A DNA stretch of 64,000 nt, taken from assembly GCA_017395935.1 (NCBI GenBank), contig JAFQNL010000020.1, positions 1 through 64,000 on the forward strand, given 5' to 3'. Source of the DNA: Oscillospiraceae bacterium (GTDB lineage Bacteria; Bacillota; Clostridia; Oscillospirales; Oscillospiraceae). Both the position numbers and the translations under genes were made by a program. The stretch's first letter is position 1. The number at the start of each line of letters is the position of its first letter. This document shows, in pieces, positions 49,916 through 58,732 of the stretch. The notes under the pieces were generated by a model. That model was given only the letters and a program-made list of their open reading frames with translations, had not been told where the DNA came from and did no database searches.

Positions 49916-51970
49916 ATGATTTTTGATGCTCAGACCCGTGAACTGCTGGCAATGGTCCGGGAGTTCGTGGACAAAGAGGTGATCCCCACCGTCGGTGAGT
50001 ATGAGCGCAACGACGAGTTCCCCGAAAAGCTGTTGGATATGGCCTGCGCCATGGGCCTCAACGAGCTGTGCGTCCCTGCCGAGTACGGCGGACCCGGTCT
50101 TACCAGCGTTCAGGTCTTTGCGATTGCCGAAGAGATTGCCCGAGGTGATATCGGCATTGGCACCACCCTTATCGCCAACGCCCTGGCTTCCTATCCGGTG
50201 CTGATTGCCGGTACCGATGCCCAGAAGAAGCTTTGGTTCGACACCATGCGGGAGAAGAAGTATGCAGCTTTCTGCCTCACCGAGCCCAATGCCGGCTCTG
50301 ATGCCGGCGGTGTCCAGACCACCGCGGTGGAAGATGGTGACTACTATGTGATTAACGGCACCAAGAGCTTTATCTCCAACGGTCCTATCGCCGGTATCTA
50401 TACCGTTCTGGCCTCTACCCGGAAGAACGCCGGTATCATGGGCCTGTCTGCCTTTATCGTGGAGCGGGATCTGCCCGGCGTCTCCATCGGCAAGGAAGAG
50501 GACAAGATGGGTATGCGCCTGAGCTGCACCTCTGAGGTCATCTTCGACAACGTCCGCATCCCCAAGGATCATCTGCTGGGCAAAAAGAACCGTGGCTTTA
50601 AGTATATTATGGAGACCCTGGACCACTCCCGGGCCGGCGTAGGCGCCTTCGGCGTGGGTATCGGCCAGCGGGTGGTGGAAGAGGCCACCAAGTATGCCAA
50701 GCAGCGCAAGCAGTTCGGTCAGGCCGTGGCCAACTTCCAGGCCGTGGAGATTATGCTGGCCGACATGGAGATTCAGGTCCAGGCTGCCCGCCAGATGTAT
50801 CTGCACGCAGCTGAGCTCATGGATGCCGGTCTGCCCTTTACCATGGAGGCCGCCATTGCCAAGACCTTTGGCACCGATACCGGCATGAAGTGTGCCGTTG
50901 ACGGCGTACAGGTCATGGGCGGCTACGGCTATATGAAGGAGTACCCCATGGAGAAGCTGATGCGGGACGCCAAGATCCTGCAGATCTATGAGGGTACCAA
51001 CCAGATCCAGCGCTCGGTCATCGCCGGTCAGCTGAAAAAGAAGTATACCGACGGCCCGGCTCCCAAGGCGGCTCCCTCTGCCGTGCCTGCCAAAAAGGAG
51101 GCCCCAAAGACCGCCACCCCTACGGTAACGGCTGCCCCTAAGGCGGCAGCCGACAGCAAGAATGCCCTGAATATCCTTGTCTGTGTCAAGCAGGTGCCGG
51201 ATACCACCCAGATTAAGATCGACCCCATTAAGCATACTCTGATTCGCGAGGGCGTCCCAGCCATCGTGAACACCTTTGATACCTACGCACTGGAGACTGC
51301 TCTCCGGCTGAAGGAGAAGGTGGGCGGTAAGATTACCGTTATCTCCATGGGCCTGCCCGCTGCCAAGGAGGCGCTGCGGGAGTGTCTGGCCTGCGGAGCG
51401 GACGAGGCCTACCTGATTACCGACCGGGTTTTCGGCGGCTCTGATACGCTGGCTACCAGCAAGATCATCTCCACCGCAATCAAGGCGCTGGAGGAAAAGA
51501 ACGGACGGGCCTTTGACTGCATCCTCTGCGGCAAGCAGGCCATTGACGGCGACACCGGCCAGGTGGGCCCTGAGATCGCTCAGCATCTGGACCGGGCTCT
51601 GGTCTCCTATGCCGTTGAGGTAGAGACGCTGGCTGACGGCACGCTCAAGTGCAAGCGGGAGAGCGACGAGGGCTATGACTTCTACGCTGTCTCCGCTCCC
51701 TGTGTCATTACGGTCAATAAGACCCCCTACGACCTCCGCTATCCCAGCATGAAGGGCCAGATGGCTGCCCGGAACGCAGTCATTCCCGAGCTCACCTCTG
51801 CTGAGGTGGTAGTGGCTCCTGAGGAGCGCGGCCTGGCCGGCTCGCCTACCAAGGTGGTCAAGACCTATACACCTACCCACACCAAGAACGGCATGAAGAT
51901 CCAGGGTCTTGCCGCCGCCGAGGCTGCCGGCAAGCTGGTTGACCTGCTGGGCGAGGCCAAGCTGCTGTGA
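49916..51970 (+). CDS. acyl-CoA dehydrogenase fused to electron-transfer flavoprotein beta subunit
   Basis: A single 684-residue chain with two enzymes. Residues 1-375 are a complete FAD acyl-CoA dehydrogenase of the butyryl-CoA dehydrogenase type (FCLTEPNAGSDAG, YVINGTKSFISNG, LDHSRAGVGAFGVGIGQ, catalytic base E359 in QIYEGTNQIQ). Residues 376-417 are a Pro/Ala/Lys linker. Residues 418-684 are EtfB (NILVCVKQVPDTTQIKID, CGADEAYLITDRVFGGSDT, CGKQAIDGDTGQVGPEIA). EtfA follows 18 bases downstream. No stop or frameshift interrupts the join. The complex likely reduces crotonyl-CoA to butyryl-CoA, possibly by flavin-based electron bifurcation with NADH and ferredoxin; bifurcation is inferred from homologous clostridial Bcd-Etf complexes. 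Confidence 0.93.
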   Translation: MIFDAQTRELLAMVREFVDKEVIPTVGEYERNDEFPEKLLDMACAMGLNELCVPAEYGGPGLTSVQVFAIAEEIARGDIGIGTTLIANALASYPVLIAGTDAQKKLWFDTMREKKYAAFCLTEPNAGSDAGGVQTTAVEDGDYYVINGTKSFISNGPIAGIYTVLASTRKNAGIMGLSAFIVERDLPGVSIGKEEDKMGMRLSCTSEVIFDNVRIPKDHLLGKKNRGFKYIMETLDHSRAGVGAFGVGIGQRVVEEATKYAKQRKQFGQAVANFQAVEIMLADMEIQVQAARQMYLHAAELMDAGLPFTMEAAIAKTFGTDTGMKCAVDGVQVMGGYGYMKEYPMEKLMRDAKILQIYEGTNQIQRSVIAGQLKKKYTDGPAPKAAPSAVPAKKEAPKTATPTVTAAPKAAADSKNALNILVCVKQVPDTTQIKIDPIKHTLIREGVPAIVNTFDTYALETALRLKEKVGGKITVISMGLPAAKEALRECLACGADEAYLITDRVFGGSDTLATSKIISTAIKALEEKNGRAFDCILCGKQAIDGDTGQVGPEIAQHLDRALVSYAVEVETLADGTLKCKRESDEGYDFYAVSAPCVITVNKTPYDLRYPSMKGQMAARNAVIPELTSAEVVVAPEERGLAGSPTKVVKTYTPTHTKNGMKIQGLAAAEAAGKLVDLLGEAKLL

Positions 51971-51988
51971 TCGAGGAGGGTACTTTCT

Positions 51989-52984
51989 ATGGAATTTAAG
52001 AATCTTTGGGTCTATATTGAGACCGATGAAGGCAACGCCAAGAGTGTCGGCTATGAGCTGCTCAATCCCGGCCGGAGAATGGCCGACAAGCTGGGACAGG
52101 AGCTGGTAGCGGTGGTTATGGGCAAGAACGTGGCCCATGTGGCCGAGGCGGCGGCAGCCTATGGCGCTGATAAGGTCATTCTGGTGGAGGGCGAAGAATA
52201 CGCCAGCTATAATACCGACGTCCAGACCCACGCCATGGTAGAGCTGATCGGCAAGTATGCCCCCTCTATCGTCCTCTACGGCGCCACCAACAATGGCCGG
52301 GACGTGGGGCCACGGGTAGCCTGCGCCCTGCGCACCGGCCTGACCGCCGACTGCACCGCTCTGGATATTGATGAGAAGGGGCTGTTGGCCTCCACTCGTC
52401 CTGCCTTTGGCGGCAACCTCATGGCTACCATTGCCTGCCCCGACCATCGGCCCCAGATGTCCACTGTCCGGCCCGGCGTGTTCAAGAAGCCTGCCTGTGA
52501 CCCGAGCCGTAAGGGTGAGATTATCCGGGAGGAGATCCATCTGCCCGAGGATCAGATCCGCGTCCGTCTGCTGGAGCGGGTAAAGGAAGTGGCCGAGGCA
52601 GTCAACCTGGAAGAGGCCGAGATTATCGTGGCCGGCGGCCGCGGTCTTAAGAGTGCCGAGGGTTTTGCCCTGATTACTGAACTGGCCGAGGCCATGGGTG
52701 GCGTGGTAGGCGCCTCCCGGGCTGCTGTTGACGCAGGCTGGATCCCCCATGCCCATCAGGTGGGCCAGACCGGCAAAACGGTGGCTCCCAAGGTCTATGT
52801 GGCGGCGGGTATCTCCGGCGCCATCCAGCATCTGGCTGGTATGACCGGTTCTGATACCATTATTGCCATCAATAAGGACGCTGACGCCCCCATTTTTGGC
52901 GTGGCAGACTACGGTATCGTGGGAGACCTGTTCGAGGTACTGCCTGAGCTGACTGCTGCCATCAAGGCCAGAAAGGCGCAGTAA
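51989..52984 (+). CDS. etfA: electron-transfer flavoprotein alpha subunit
   Basis: A 331-residue EtfA. The N-terminal Rossmann-like half ([20 protein letters not shown]) pairs with EtfB. The C-terminal FAD domain carries [41 protein letters not shown] and [21 protein letters not shown]. It lacks the N-terminal ferredoxin domain seen in some clostridial EtfA proteins. RBS GAGGAGGG lies upstream. It works with the EtfB half of the fused gene before it. Confidence 0.95.
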   Translation: MEFKNLWVYIETDEGNAKSVGYELLNPGRRMADKLGQELVAVVMGKNVAHVAEAAAAYGADKVILVEGEEYASYNTDVQTHAMVELIGKYAPSIVLYGATNNGRDVGPRVACALRTGLTADCTALDIDEKGLLASTRPAFGGNLMATIACPDHRPQMSTVRPGVFKKPACDPSRKGEIIREEIHLPEDQIRVRLLERVKEVAEAVNLEEAEIIVAGGRGLKSAEGFALITELAEAMGGVVGASRAAVDAGWIPHAHQVGQTGKTVAPKVYVAAGISGAIQHLAGMTGSDTIIAINKDADAPIFGVADYGIVGDLFEVLPELTAAIKARKAQ

Positions 52985-53000
52985 CCGTCCTGCCTTTTTC

Positions 53001-53032
53001 CGCCCCGGGCAGAACGCCCGGGGCGTTTTGTT
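53001..53032 (+). terminator. terminator of the acyl-CoA dehydrogenase/ETF operon
   Basis: CGCCCCGGGC / GCCCGGGGCG with loop AGAAC and TTTTGTT tail. Confidence 0.9.
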
Positions 53033-53226
53033 ATCCGGGACAAAATTGTCCGGGTGAGACAAGAAGAAAAAACGAGGGGGTATAAGTGTCACATAATAAC
53101 AAAACTGGGCCTGTTATTCTAAAGGAGTTTTGTTAAAATGTTAAAAGGAGCATTCTGATAGAAGGCCGCTGTGCCGGGCTGCCTTTCTGGAATGAAAGCA
53201 AAACAGCTCACACCAAGGAGGAAGAC

Positions 53227-56223
53227 ATGGACGAGAAACTGAAGAAGAAGGAACTGAAAAAGGCCTATAAGCAGGCTAAGAAAAAGACGATCCGCCCCTG
53301 GAAGGGCCTGACCTTCCTGAGCGCTCCTCTGGCTCTGATTCTGGCTGCGGTCTTTATTTTCCTGACTGTATTTGACAACACCGTGGCCGCATTCGTGGGC
53401 GGCACTTTCTGGGAGCTGGAGAACGAAGACGCCAGCGCCAACTATTTTACCAGTGACTTTGAGACGGCTGAAGAGATGATCGCCTACGGCACCGAGCTGT
53501 GCCAGACTGTCGAAGCGGAAGGCGCCGTTCTGCTGATGAACGAGAACAACGCCCTGCCTCTGTCTGAAGGCGACAAGGTCAGCACCCTGTCCTCCAGCTC
53601 TGTGGATCTGGTCTACGGCGGTACTGGCTCCGGCAACGTGGACGCCTCTCTGGCCGACGACCTGAAGACCGCTCTGGAAAAGTCCGGTCTGTCCGTCAAC
53701 CCCACTCTGTGGGACTTCTATCTGTCCGGTGAGGGCGCCGGTTATCGCCGCAGCGCCGGTGCCGGTGAGAGCGCCGTTCTGGCCGGTCATGCCTCTATCG
53801 CTGAGGTTCCCGTGGAAGTCTACACTGAGGACGTGAAGAGCTCCATCGCCGAGTATGGCGACGCTGCTATCATTACTCTCTCCCGCGTGGGCGGCGAAGG
53901 CTATGACCTGGAGTTCCGGGAGTACAACTACCTGGCTCTGAGCGAAGAGGAAAAGGCAATGATGGAATGGGCCTCTACCATGAAGGAAGAGGGCACCATC
54001 AAGAAGATCGTTGTTCTGATCAATAGCTCCAACGCCCTTCAGGTGGACTTCCTGAAGGATAACCCCTACAACGTGGACGCCTGCCTGTGGATCGGCGGCG
54101 TCGGCATCAGCGGTACCAACGCCGTGGCCGACATTCTGGCCGGTAAGGTCAATCCCTCCGGCGGTCTGGTGGACACCTATTGCTTCGACAACTACTCCTC
54201 TCCCGCCATGCAGAACTTCGTGGCCACTGTCTACGAAGGCTATGACGGATCCAATATCCCCTCCAGCGCCAAGAGCTACATGATCTATCAGGAAGGCATC
54301 TACGTGGGCTACAAGTACTACGAGACCCGCTATGAAGATCAGGTTATGGGCACCGGCAACGCCGGCGACTACAACTACAGCGACGTGGTGGCCTATCCCT
54401 TCGGCTACGGCCTGAGCTATACCACCTTCCAGCTGTCTGATATGGCTGTCAGCTACAACGCCGGCACCGATCAGTTCGATGTCAATGTGACCGTCACCAA
54501 TACCGGCGACGTGGCCGGCAAGGAGATTGTCCAGATTTACTCTCAGTCCCCCTACACCGACTATGACAAGCAGAATCTGGTAGAGAAGGCTTCCGTGGCC
54601 CTCTGCGGCTTTGCCAAGACCGACGTTATCGAGCCTGGCGCTTCTGAGACTGTTACCGTCCATGTGGACAAGCGGGATCTGGCCTCCTTCGATACTTACG
54701 GCGAGGGCACCTACATTCTGGACGCTGGCGACTACTATCTGACCGCCGCTACCGATGCTCACAGCGCTGTTAACAACACTCTGGCTGCCAAGGGCTATAC
54801 GGTTGCCTCCACCGGCGGCAAGATGGACGCTGACGGCGACGCCACTCTGACTTACAAGTGGACTCAGGAGACCTTCGACGCTGAGACCTACGCTACCTCT
54901 CTCAACGGCACCCCCATTACCAACCAGCTCTCCGACGCTGACCTGAACCTGAACGAGAAGGCCAACGCCGAGATTACCTATCTCTCCCGTAACGACTGGA
55001 CCGGCACCTGGCCCGTCGAGATTCTCCAGCTCTCCCTGAACGAAGAGCTGATTGCTGACCTGCAGGACGTTCAGTATGATCCTGCCGACTACGAGGATCT
55101 GGACATCACCATGCCCAGAATGGGCGCTGACAACGGTCTGCGTCTGGTGGAAATGATTGGTCTGGATTACGACGATCCCAAGTGGGAAGACCTGCTGGAT
55201 CAGCTGACCTTCGACGAGATGGTCTCCCTGATCGGTGACTCCTTCCACTGGAGAATGCCCGCCAAGTCCATCGAAGCTCCCGGTACCCGCGACGAGAATG
55301 GCCCTCAGGGCCTGACCGCTGCTCTGCTGGGCTCCAACGCCACCCAGATGAAGGCTACCGCCTTCACCTCCGAGGACGTTATGGCTGCTACCTACAATGT
55401 GGAGCTGATGTATAAGATCGGCAACGTCATCGGCAACAACTGCCTCCATGCTGGTATCGCCTGCCTCTATGGCCCCGGCGCCAATACCCATCGTACTCCC
55501 TACGGCGGCCGTAACTTCGAGTATTACTCCGAGGACGGCTTCCTGGCCGGTGAGGTCTGTGCCGCTGAGGTGGCTGGCCTCCAGGATAAGGGCGTTGATG
55601 TGGTGCTCAAGCACTTCGCCCTCAACGACTGCGAGCAGGACCGTCTGGGTCAGGCTGCCTGGATCAATGAGCAGGCTGCCCGTGAGGTCTATCTGAAGGC
55701 CTTCCAGAAGGCTCTGGAAGAGGCTGGCGGCAATGGCGTTATGACCGCTTATACCCGCTGGGGCACCACCTGGTCCGGCGGCCATAAGGGCCTGATGACC
55801 GGCATTATGCGCGGCGAGTGGGGCAACATGACGATGTCCATCACCGACAACGTTCTGGTCACCTATGTCAACGGCGTTGACGGCGTCATGGCCGGCGGCG
55901 TTACCACCTACGACGCTATGATGCCCTTCGTCAACAACCAGCTGCCTGAGTACGCTGACGATCCCGTTGTTGTCACCGCTATGCGTGAGGCTTGCCACCA
56001 TAACCTGTATGCTCTGGCCAACTCCTCTGGCATGAACGGCGTTGGCGCCAACACCACCATCAAGCTGACTCAGCCCAAGGTGATCACCATCGTTCAGATC
56101 CTGGCCTGCGCCTTTGCTTTCCTGACTCTGGTCTTTGCAGTCCTGTGGATCCTGGGCAGCCGTAAGCTGAAGAAGACGGAAGCATACGCTGCCTACAAGC
56201 AGTTCAAGAAGGGCGGCAAGTAA
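53227..56223 (+). CDS. membrane-bound glycoside hydrolase family 3 enzyme with swapped domain order
   Basis: A 998-residue GH3 protein with inverted domains. A basic cytoplasmic start and membrane helix (about 28-52) are followed by the GH3 C-terminal-type alpha/beta sandwich first (EGAVLLMNENNALPL near 100), then a fibronectin III-like domain after YPFGYGLSYTTFQL, and only then the GH3 TIM-barrel-type domain (LTFDEMVSLIG near 660, LYGPGANTHRTPYGGRNFEY, VVLKHFALNDCEQDR; probable nucleophile Asp in MSITDNV). A second helix near 953-978 and a basic tail close the chain. Inverted GH3 order is known from ruminal beta-glucosidases. Both ends lie in the cytoplasm with the catalytic part outside, so it probably cleaves beta-glucosides at the cell surface. 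RBS CAAGGAGGAAGAC. Confidence 0.87.
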   Translation: MDEKLKKKELKKAYKQAKKKTIRPWKGLTFLSAPLALILAAVFIFLTVFDNTVAAFVGGTFWELENEDASANYFTSDFETAEEMIAYGTELCQTVEAEGAVLLMNENNALPLSEGDKVSTLSSSSVDLVYGGTGSGNVDASLADDLKTALEKSGLSVNPTLWDFYLSGEGAGYRRSAGAGESAVLAGHASIAEVPVEVYTEDVKSSIAEYGDAAIITLSRVGGEGYDLEFREYNYLALSEEEKAMMEWASTMKEEGTIKKIVVLINSSNALQVDFLKDNPYNVDACLWIGGVGISGTNAVADILAGKVNPSGGLVDTYCFDNYSSPAMQNFVATVYEGYDGSNIPSSAKSYMIYQEGIYVGYKYYETRYEDQVMGTGNAGDYNYSDVVAYPFGYGLSYTTFQLSDMAVSYNAGTDQFDVNVTVTNTGDVAGKEIVQIYSQSPYTDYDKQNLVEKASVALCGFAKTDVIEPGASETVTVHVDKRDLASFDTYGEGTYILDAGDYYLTAATDAHSAVNNTLAAKGYTVASTGGKMDADGDATLTYKWTQETFDAETYATSLNGTPITNQLSDADLNLNEKANAEITYLSRNDWTGTWPVEILQLSLNEELIADLQDVQYDPADYEDLDITMPRMGADNGLRLVEMIGLDYDDPKWEDLLDQLTFDEMVSLIGDSFHWRMPAKSIEAPGTRDENGPQGLTAALLGSNATQMKATAFTSEDVMAATYNVELMYKIGNVIGNNCLHAGIACLYGPGANTHRTPYGGRNFEYYSEDGFLAGEVCAAEVAGLQDKGVDVVLKHFALNDCEQDRLGQAAWINEQAAREVYLKAFQKALEEAGGNGVMTAYTRWGTTWSGGHKGLMTGIMRGEWGNMTMSITDNVLVTYVNGVDGVMAGGVTTYDAMMPFVNNQLPEYADDPVVVTAMREACHHNLYALANSSGMNGVGANTTIKLTQPKVITIVQILACAFAFLTLVFAVLWILGSRKLKKTEAYAAYKQFKKGGK

Positions 56224-56260
56224 GCCTGCCCCCTGATGAGATTGTCTCCACTGCTAACTG

Positions 56261-56290
56261 CCTGTCCTGGAGCGAAGGCTCCGGGACAGG
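56261..56290 (+). terminator. stem-loop after the GH3 gene, weak terminator
   Basis: CCTGTCCTGGAGC / GCTCCGGGACAGG, loop GAAG, without a T run. Confidence 0.5.
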
Positions 56291-56341
56291 AGAATGGCGA
56301 CAGAGTTGTAAAAATGGTAACTTGTATACCTGCCAGTACTG

Positions 56342-56371
56342 TTGACTTAGTTTTTATACATCTGCTATAAT
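56342..56371 (+). promoter_or_regulatory. strong promoter with no protein gene downstream
   Basis: TTGACT, 18 bases, TATAAT with an extended TGC. The next genes on this strand start at 57389, far beyond, so it most likely drives the candidate RNA at 56378-56590. Confidence 0.75.
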
Positions 56372-56377
56372 ATAAGC

Positions 56378-56590
56378 TGAAGTCAGTGGACTTCTCAAAA
56401 CAGAAAGTCACATCCAGTCGGAGTTTTTCCTCTTCATTTTCTCTGGCTGAATGTTGAGGAGAATGGTCAATGACGGCAACTTTGGCCATATCCAATCCGC
56501 CTGCTGCTTTGCGGTAGGCGGATTCTGACTTTCCAGAGAAAAGAGAAAAGACCGCTCTGCGCCAAGGCGCAGAGCGGTCGTAGTTTTAGG
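56378..56590 (+). ncRNA. candidate structured non-coding RNA of about 210 nt
   Basis: Downstream of a strong promoter the plus strand has no credible gene but nested pairing: GAAAGTCA near 56402 pairs with TGACTTTC at 56526-56533 and closes a junction. Inside are hairpins CCTCTTCATT / AATGTTGAGG (2x2 internal loop), ATGGTCA / TGGCCAT, and TCCGCCT / AGGCGGA. A strong stem at 56549-56580 (GACCGCTCTGCGCC / GGCGCAGAGCGGTC) ends it, although its best T tract lies on the minus strand, where it terminates the gene at 56596. The size suits 6S-like or other clostridial RNAs, but I recognise no family. The only frame with a ribosome site is 21 codons (from 56468) and not convincing. Confidence 0.55.
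56549..56580 (-). terminator. terminator of the YcxB-like gene
   Basis: On the minus strand a 14-pair stem with a three-base loop is followed by TTTTCTCTTTTCTC; the plus side offers GTAGTTTTA and may end the candidate RNA. Confidence 0.85.
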
Positions 56591-56595
56591 GGGAG

Positions 56596-57141
56596 TTACT
56601 TATTCTTACGGATATCAGCAATCCGCTTGGGATCCATCTTCTCGGTGAAGCGCTCCCAGATGGCGTCCATGGTCTTGGGGTCTTCGCCCTGAGGAATAAT
56701 GAAGGCACCCTTGTCGGCATAGACGTACATGGCGTCGTTGGCACGGTAGACTTCGTCCATCTCGGACCAGACGAAATTATAGTACTTCTTGTTGGTGGAG
56801 ATGCTCATGCCGGTATCACTGACGGAGAGGTTGAAGGTGCTGCCGTCATTTTCAGAGTCTGCCTTCTTGACCATCTGGCGGACATAGCCGGCAAAGGTGA
56901 AGAAGTAGAGGATAATGATAGCGGCGCCAAGGAAGAGGAAAGCGAAGGTAATAAAGGGCACAGGGCCGGACAGACCGCCCAGCATGGCGCAGATCAGGCC
57001 GCCGATGAGGAGCATGGAGCCCTGAGTGACAGGCATCTTCCACAGCTTCTTGCGCTGCATATTATCGAAGGTAGCGAAGTTCTTCAGCGTCTTCGCGTCC
57101 AGCTTGACGGGGAGGGTGAGATTCTGTTTATTGCGACTCAT
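56596..57141 (-). CDS. YcxB-like membrane protein
   Basis: A 181-residue protein with two adjacent membrane helices (about 40-60 and 63-87, GSMLLIGGLICAMLGG and FITFAFLFLGAAIIILYFF) and a C-terminal soluble part (about 105-181) resembling the YcxB domain: STFNLSVSDTGMSISTN, FVWSEMDEVYRANDAMYVY and GAFIIPQGED. YcxB-like proteins have no known activity. The start at 57141 (MSRNKQN) follows AAGGAAG; the frame extends upstream through the promoter and is not used there. Monocistronic. Confidence 0.72.
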   Translation of the reverse strand: MSRNKQNLTLPVKLDAKTLKNFATFDNMQRKKLWKMPVTQGSMLLIGGLICAMLGGLSGPVPFITFAFLFLGAAIIILYFFTFAGYVRQMVKKADSENDGSTFNLSVSDTGMSISTNKKYYNFVWSEMDEVYRANDAMYVYADKGAFIIPQGEDPKTMDAIWERFTEKMDPKRIADIRKNK

Positions 57142-57190
57142 GTTCGGGACACTTCCTTTTTTGCTCAGGCAAAAGCCAATATACCCTTCT

Positions 57191-57218
57191 ATTTTACAGG
57201 AAAATATCATTTTGGCAA
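57191..57218 (-). promoter_or_regulatory. promoter of the YcxB-like gene
   Basis: On the minus strand TTGCCA, 16 bases, TAAAAT. Confidence 0.65.
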
Positions 57219-57332
57219 GTATATTTCCTGAATTTGTAGGAACGTACAAAAAACGGACTGTATATTTGGGCAAGATACAAGTTGACAGATTACTGGACCG
57301 CGCTTGCCGGTGGAAGAGGCCCGGAAAGGCGA

Positions 57333-57362
57333 TGGACAGTGCGCGTCTGCGTATGATATGAT
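57333..57362 (+). promoter_or_regulatory. promoter of the DIGPKPS membrane protein gene
   Basis: TGGACA, 18 bases, TATGAT, giving a leader of about 20 bases. A TTGACA at 57282 has no partner -10. Confidence 0.5.
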
Positions 57363-57388
57363 AGGCAAAAAGAACGGAGTGATGGGGA

Positions 57389-58276
57389 ATGAGAAAGAGA
57401 GGATGGAACTGGCTGATGCTGATAATGGCAGTTCTGCTGCTTCTGCCTGTGGAGGCCCGGGCGGACATCGGGCCGAAACCCTCTGTATCCGTCTGCTTCG
57501 AAGCGATGGGAGGGGAGACCTGCTATGCCACCCTGCTGTCAAAAACGGAGTCTACCGGCCCTTATTCAGCGTGGGACGGGGTGGAGGAGTATGTTGTCGA
57601 TGACGGTCTGCCGGAAGAGGTTTGGGCGGCCTTTGCAGCCTACGAGGATCCGGATGGGTTTTATTTTCTCCAGTGTGCCTGGTTGGTCAGTCAGAGCCAT
57701 GAACTGGTCTGGAGCTATTATCCGCCCCAGGAATTTAAGATCCTGCTTTATTATCCGGACACCGGCACGTTTGTCACCAGTGAGGCCTACGAGCGCTACG
57801 CCTTTGACAGTTACTTTACCGTCAACGTATTTGGCGTGGAGCCTCAGGAGCCGGGACTTATGCCCCTGCTGATTCTGGCCAGAAAGAGCTATGATATGAC
57901 CTGGGAGCTGATCTCCCTCTGTGCCCGGGTAGCACTGACCATTCTGGTTGAGTGTGGTCTGGCCCTGCTCTTTGGATTCCGGGAGAAAGGCCAGTTCCGG
58001 GTGATCTTTGTCGTCAATGTGGTGACCCAGATCGTTCTCAATGTGCTGCTGAACCTGGTCAACTACAGTCAGGGGGCGCTGTCCTTCCTGCTGTGCTATC
58101 TGCTCTTTGAGCTGATTGTCTTTGTCCTTGAGGCGGCGGTCTTCTCCGTTCTGCTGCCCCGGGCCGGCGGAAAAGAGGTGTCGGTTCGCAAGTGCGTTCT
58201 GTATGCCCTTCTGGCCAATATCCTCTCCTACTGGACCGGATACATGGTGGCCGTGTGGGTACCGGGTATCTTTTGA
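57389..58276 (+). CDS. exported/membrane protein with N-terminal DIGPKPS motif, function unknown
   Basis: A 295-residue protein. A signal peptide (1-25, ending EARA) is followed at once by DIGPKPS (26-32), which opens an extracellular domain of about 140 residues (CFEAMGGETCYATLLSK with a Cys pair, YYPPQEFKILLYYPDTGTF). Four membrane helices make up the C-terminal half (about 170-290). Proteins beginning D(I/M)GPKPS after the signal peptide occur in Clostridia, but I know no function for them. The two Cys near residues 37 and 45 could form a disulfide. Own promoter and terminator, so it stands alone. Confidence 0.7.
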   Translation: MRKRGWNWLMLIMAVLLLLPVEARADIGPKPSVSVCFEAMGGETCYATLLSKTESTGPYSAWDGVEEYVVDDGLPEEVWAAFAAYEDPDGFYFLQCAWLVSQSHELVWSYYPPQEFKILLYYPDTGTFVTSEAYERYAFDSYFTVNVFGVEPQEPGLMPLLILARKSYDMTWELISLCARVALTILVECGLALLFGFREKGQFRVIFVVNVVTQIVLNVLLNLVNYSQGALSFLLCYLLFELIVFVLEAAVFSVLLPRAGGKEVSVRKCVLYALLANILSYWTGYMVAVWVPGIF

Positions 58277-58293
58277 ACTGCCGCCAGAATAGA

Positions 58294-58328
58294 AAAACCC
58301 CCTCTTTCCCGCGGGAAAGAGGGGGTTT
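58294..58328. terminator. bidirectional terminator between the DIGPKPS gene and the hydrogenase operon
   Basis: AAACCCCCTCTTTCCC / GGGAAAGAGGGGGTTT with a two-base loop, T-rich on both outer sides. Confidence 0.92.
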
Positions 58329-58335
58329 GCGCTTG

Positions 58336-58719
58336 TTACAGCAGGCCGTTCTTTTCTTTCAGAACGTTAATGGGGGTGACCAGGATCTGGCCCTTGCCGT
58401 CGAGCATGCTGTCGGGGAGGAAGAGACGATCGCTGGTGTCCAGACCTTCGAACACGGTGCCGATCAGCTCGTTGATCTCACGCTCAGGCCATTCAGCGGC
58501 AGTGGCGTAAATATGGCTGATGGTGGGCAGAGTGCTCTCACCCACGACTTCATAGCTGGCCACTTCAGTGCCCAGAGAGTAGTCGTAGCAGATCACGTGC
58601 TGGCCGGCCTTGTTCAGGTGGCCATGGATCATGACGAGCAGACGGCCCTCGTCACGCATCTTCTGAGCGACAGAGACGATCTCGTCCTTGGTGATGGAAA
58701 TTTTAGTATTGGTTTGCAT
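58336..58719 (-). CDS. NuoC/EchD-like hydrogenase subunit
   Basis: A 127-residue protein resembling the 30-kDa subunit (NuoC) domain and the EchD subunit of group 4 hydrogenases: VAQKMRDEGRLLVMIHGHL, DYSLGTEVASYEVVG, LPTISHIYATAAEWPEREINELIG and FEGLDTSDRLFLPD, the last matching the DPRRILL-type end of NuoC. It would link the small and large hydrogenase subunits at the membrane. The ATG at 58719 follows AAGGCGG; a GTG nine bases upstream is an alternative. It is the last gene of the hydrogenase operon, after hypE, rather than beside the other structural genes. Confidence 0.78.
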   Translation of the reverse strand: MQTNTKISITKDEIVSVAQKMRDEGRLLVMIHGHLNKAGQHVICYDYSLGTEVASYEVVGESTLPTISHIYATAAEWPEREINELIGTVFEGLDTSDRLFLPDSMLDGKGQILVTPINVLKEKNGLL

Positions 58720-58732
58720 GATAAACACCGCC

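Noticed and set aside
53138-53158. Six-codon frame behind AAAGGAG upstream of the GH3 gene (leader peptide?)
   Set aside because: Too short, no attenuator stem follows it and its codons suggest no amino-acid control.
49826-56001. Long minus-strand open frames (1088 and 960 codons) over the ETF and GH3 genes
   Set aside because: Composition dominated by Gly, His, Leu and Gln, no domains, no ribosome sites; the plus-strand genes are unambiguous.
56468-56533. 21-codon frame with GAGGAG site inside the candidate RNA
   Set aside because: Too short and inside strongly paired RNA; composition not convincing.
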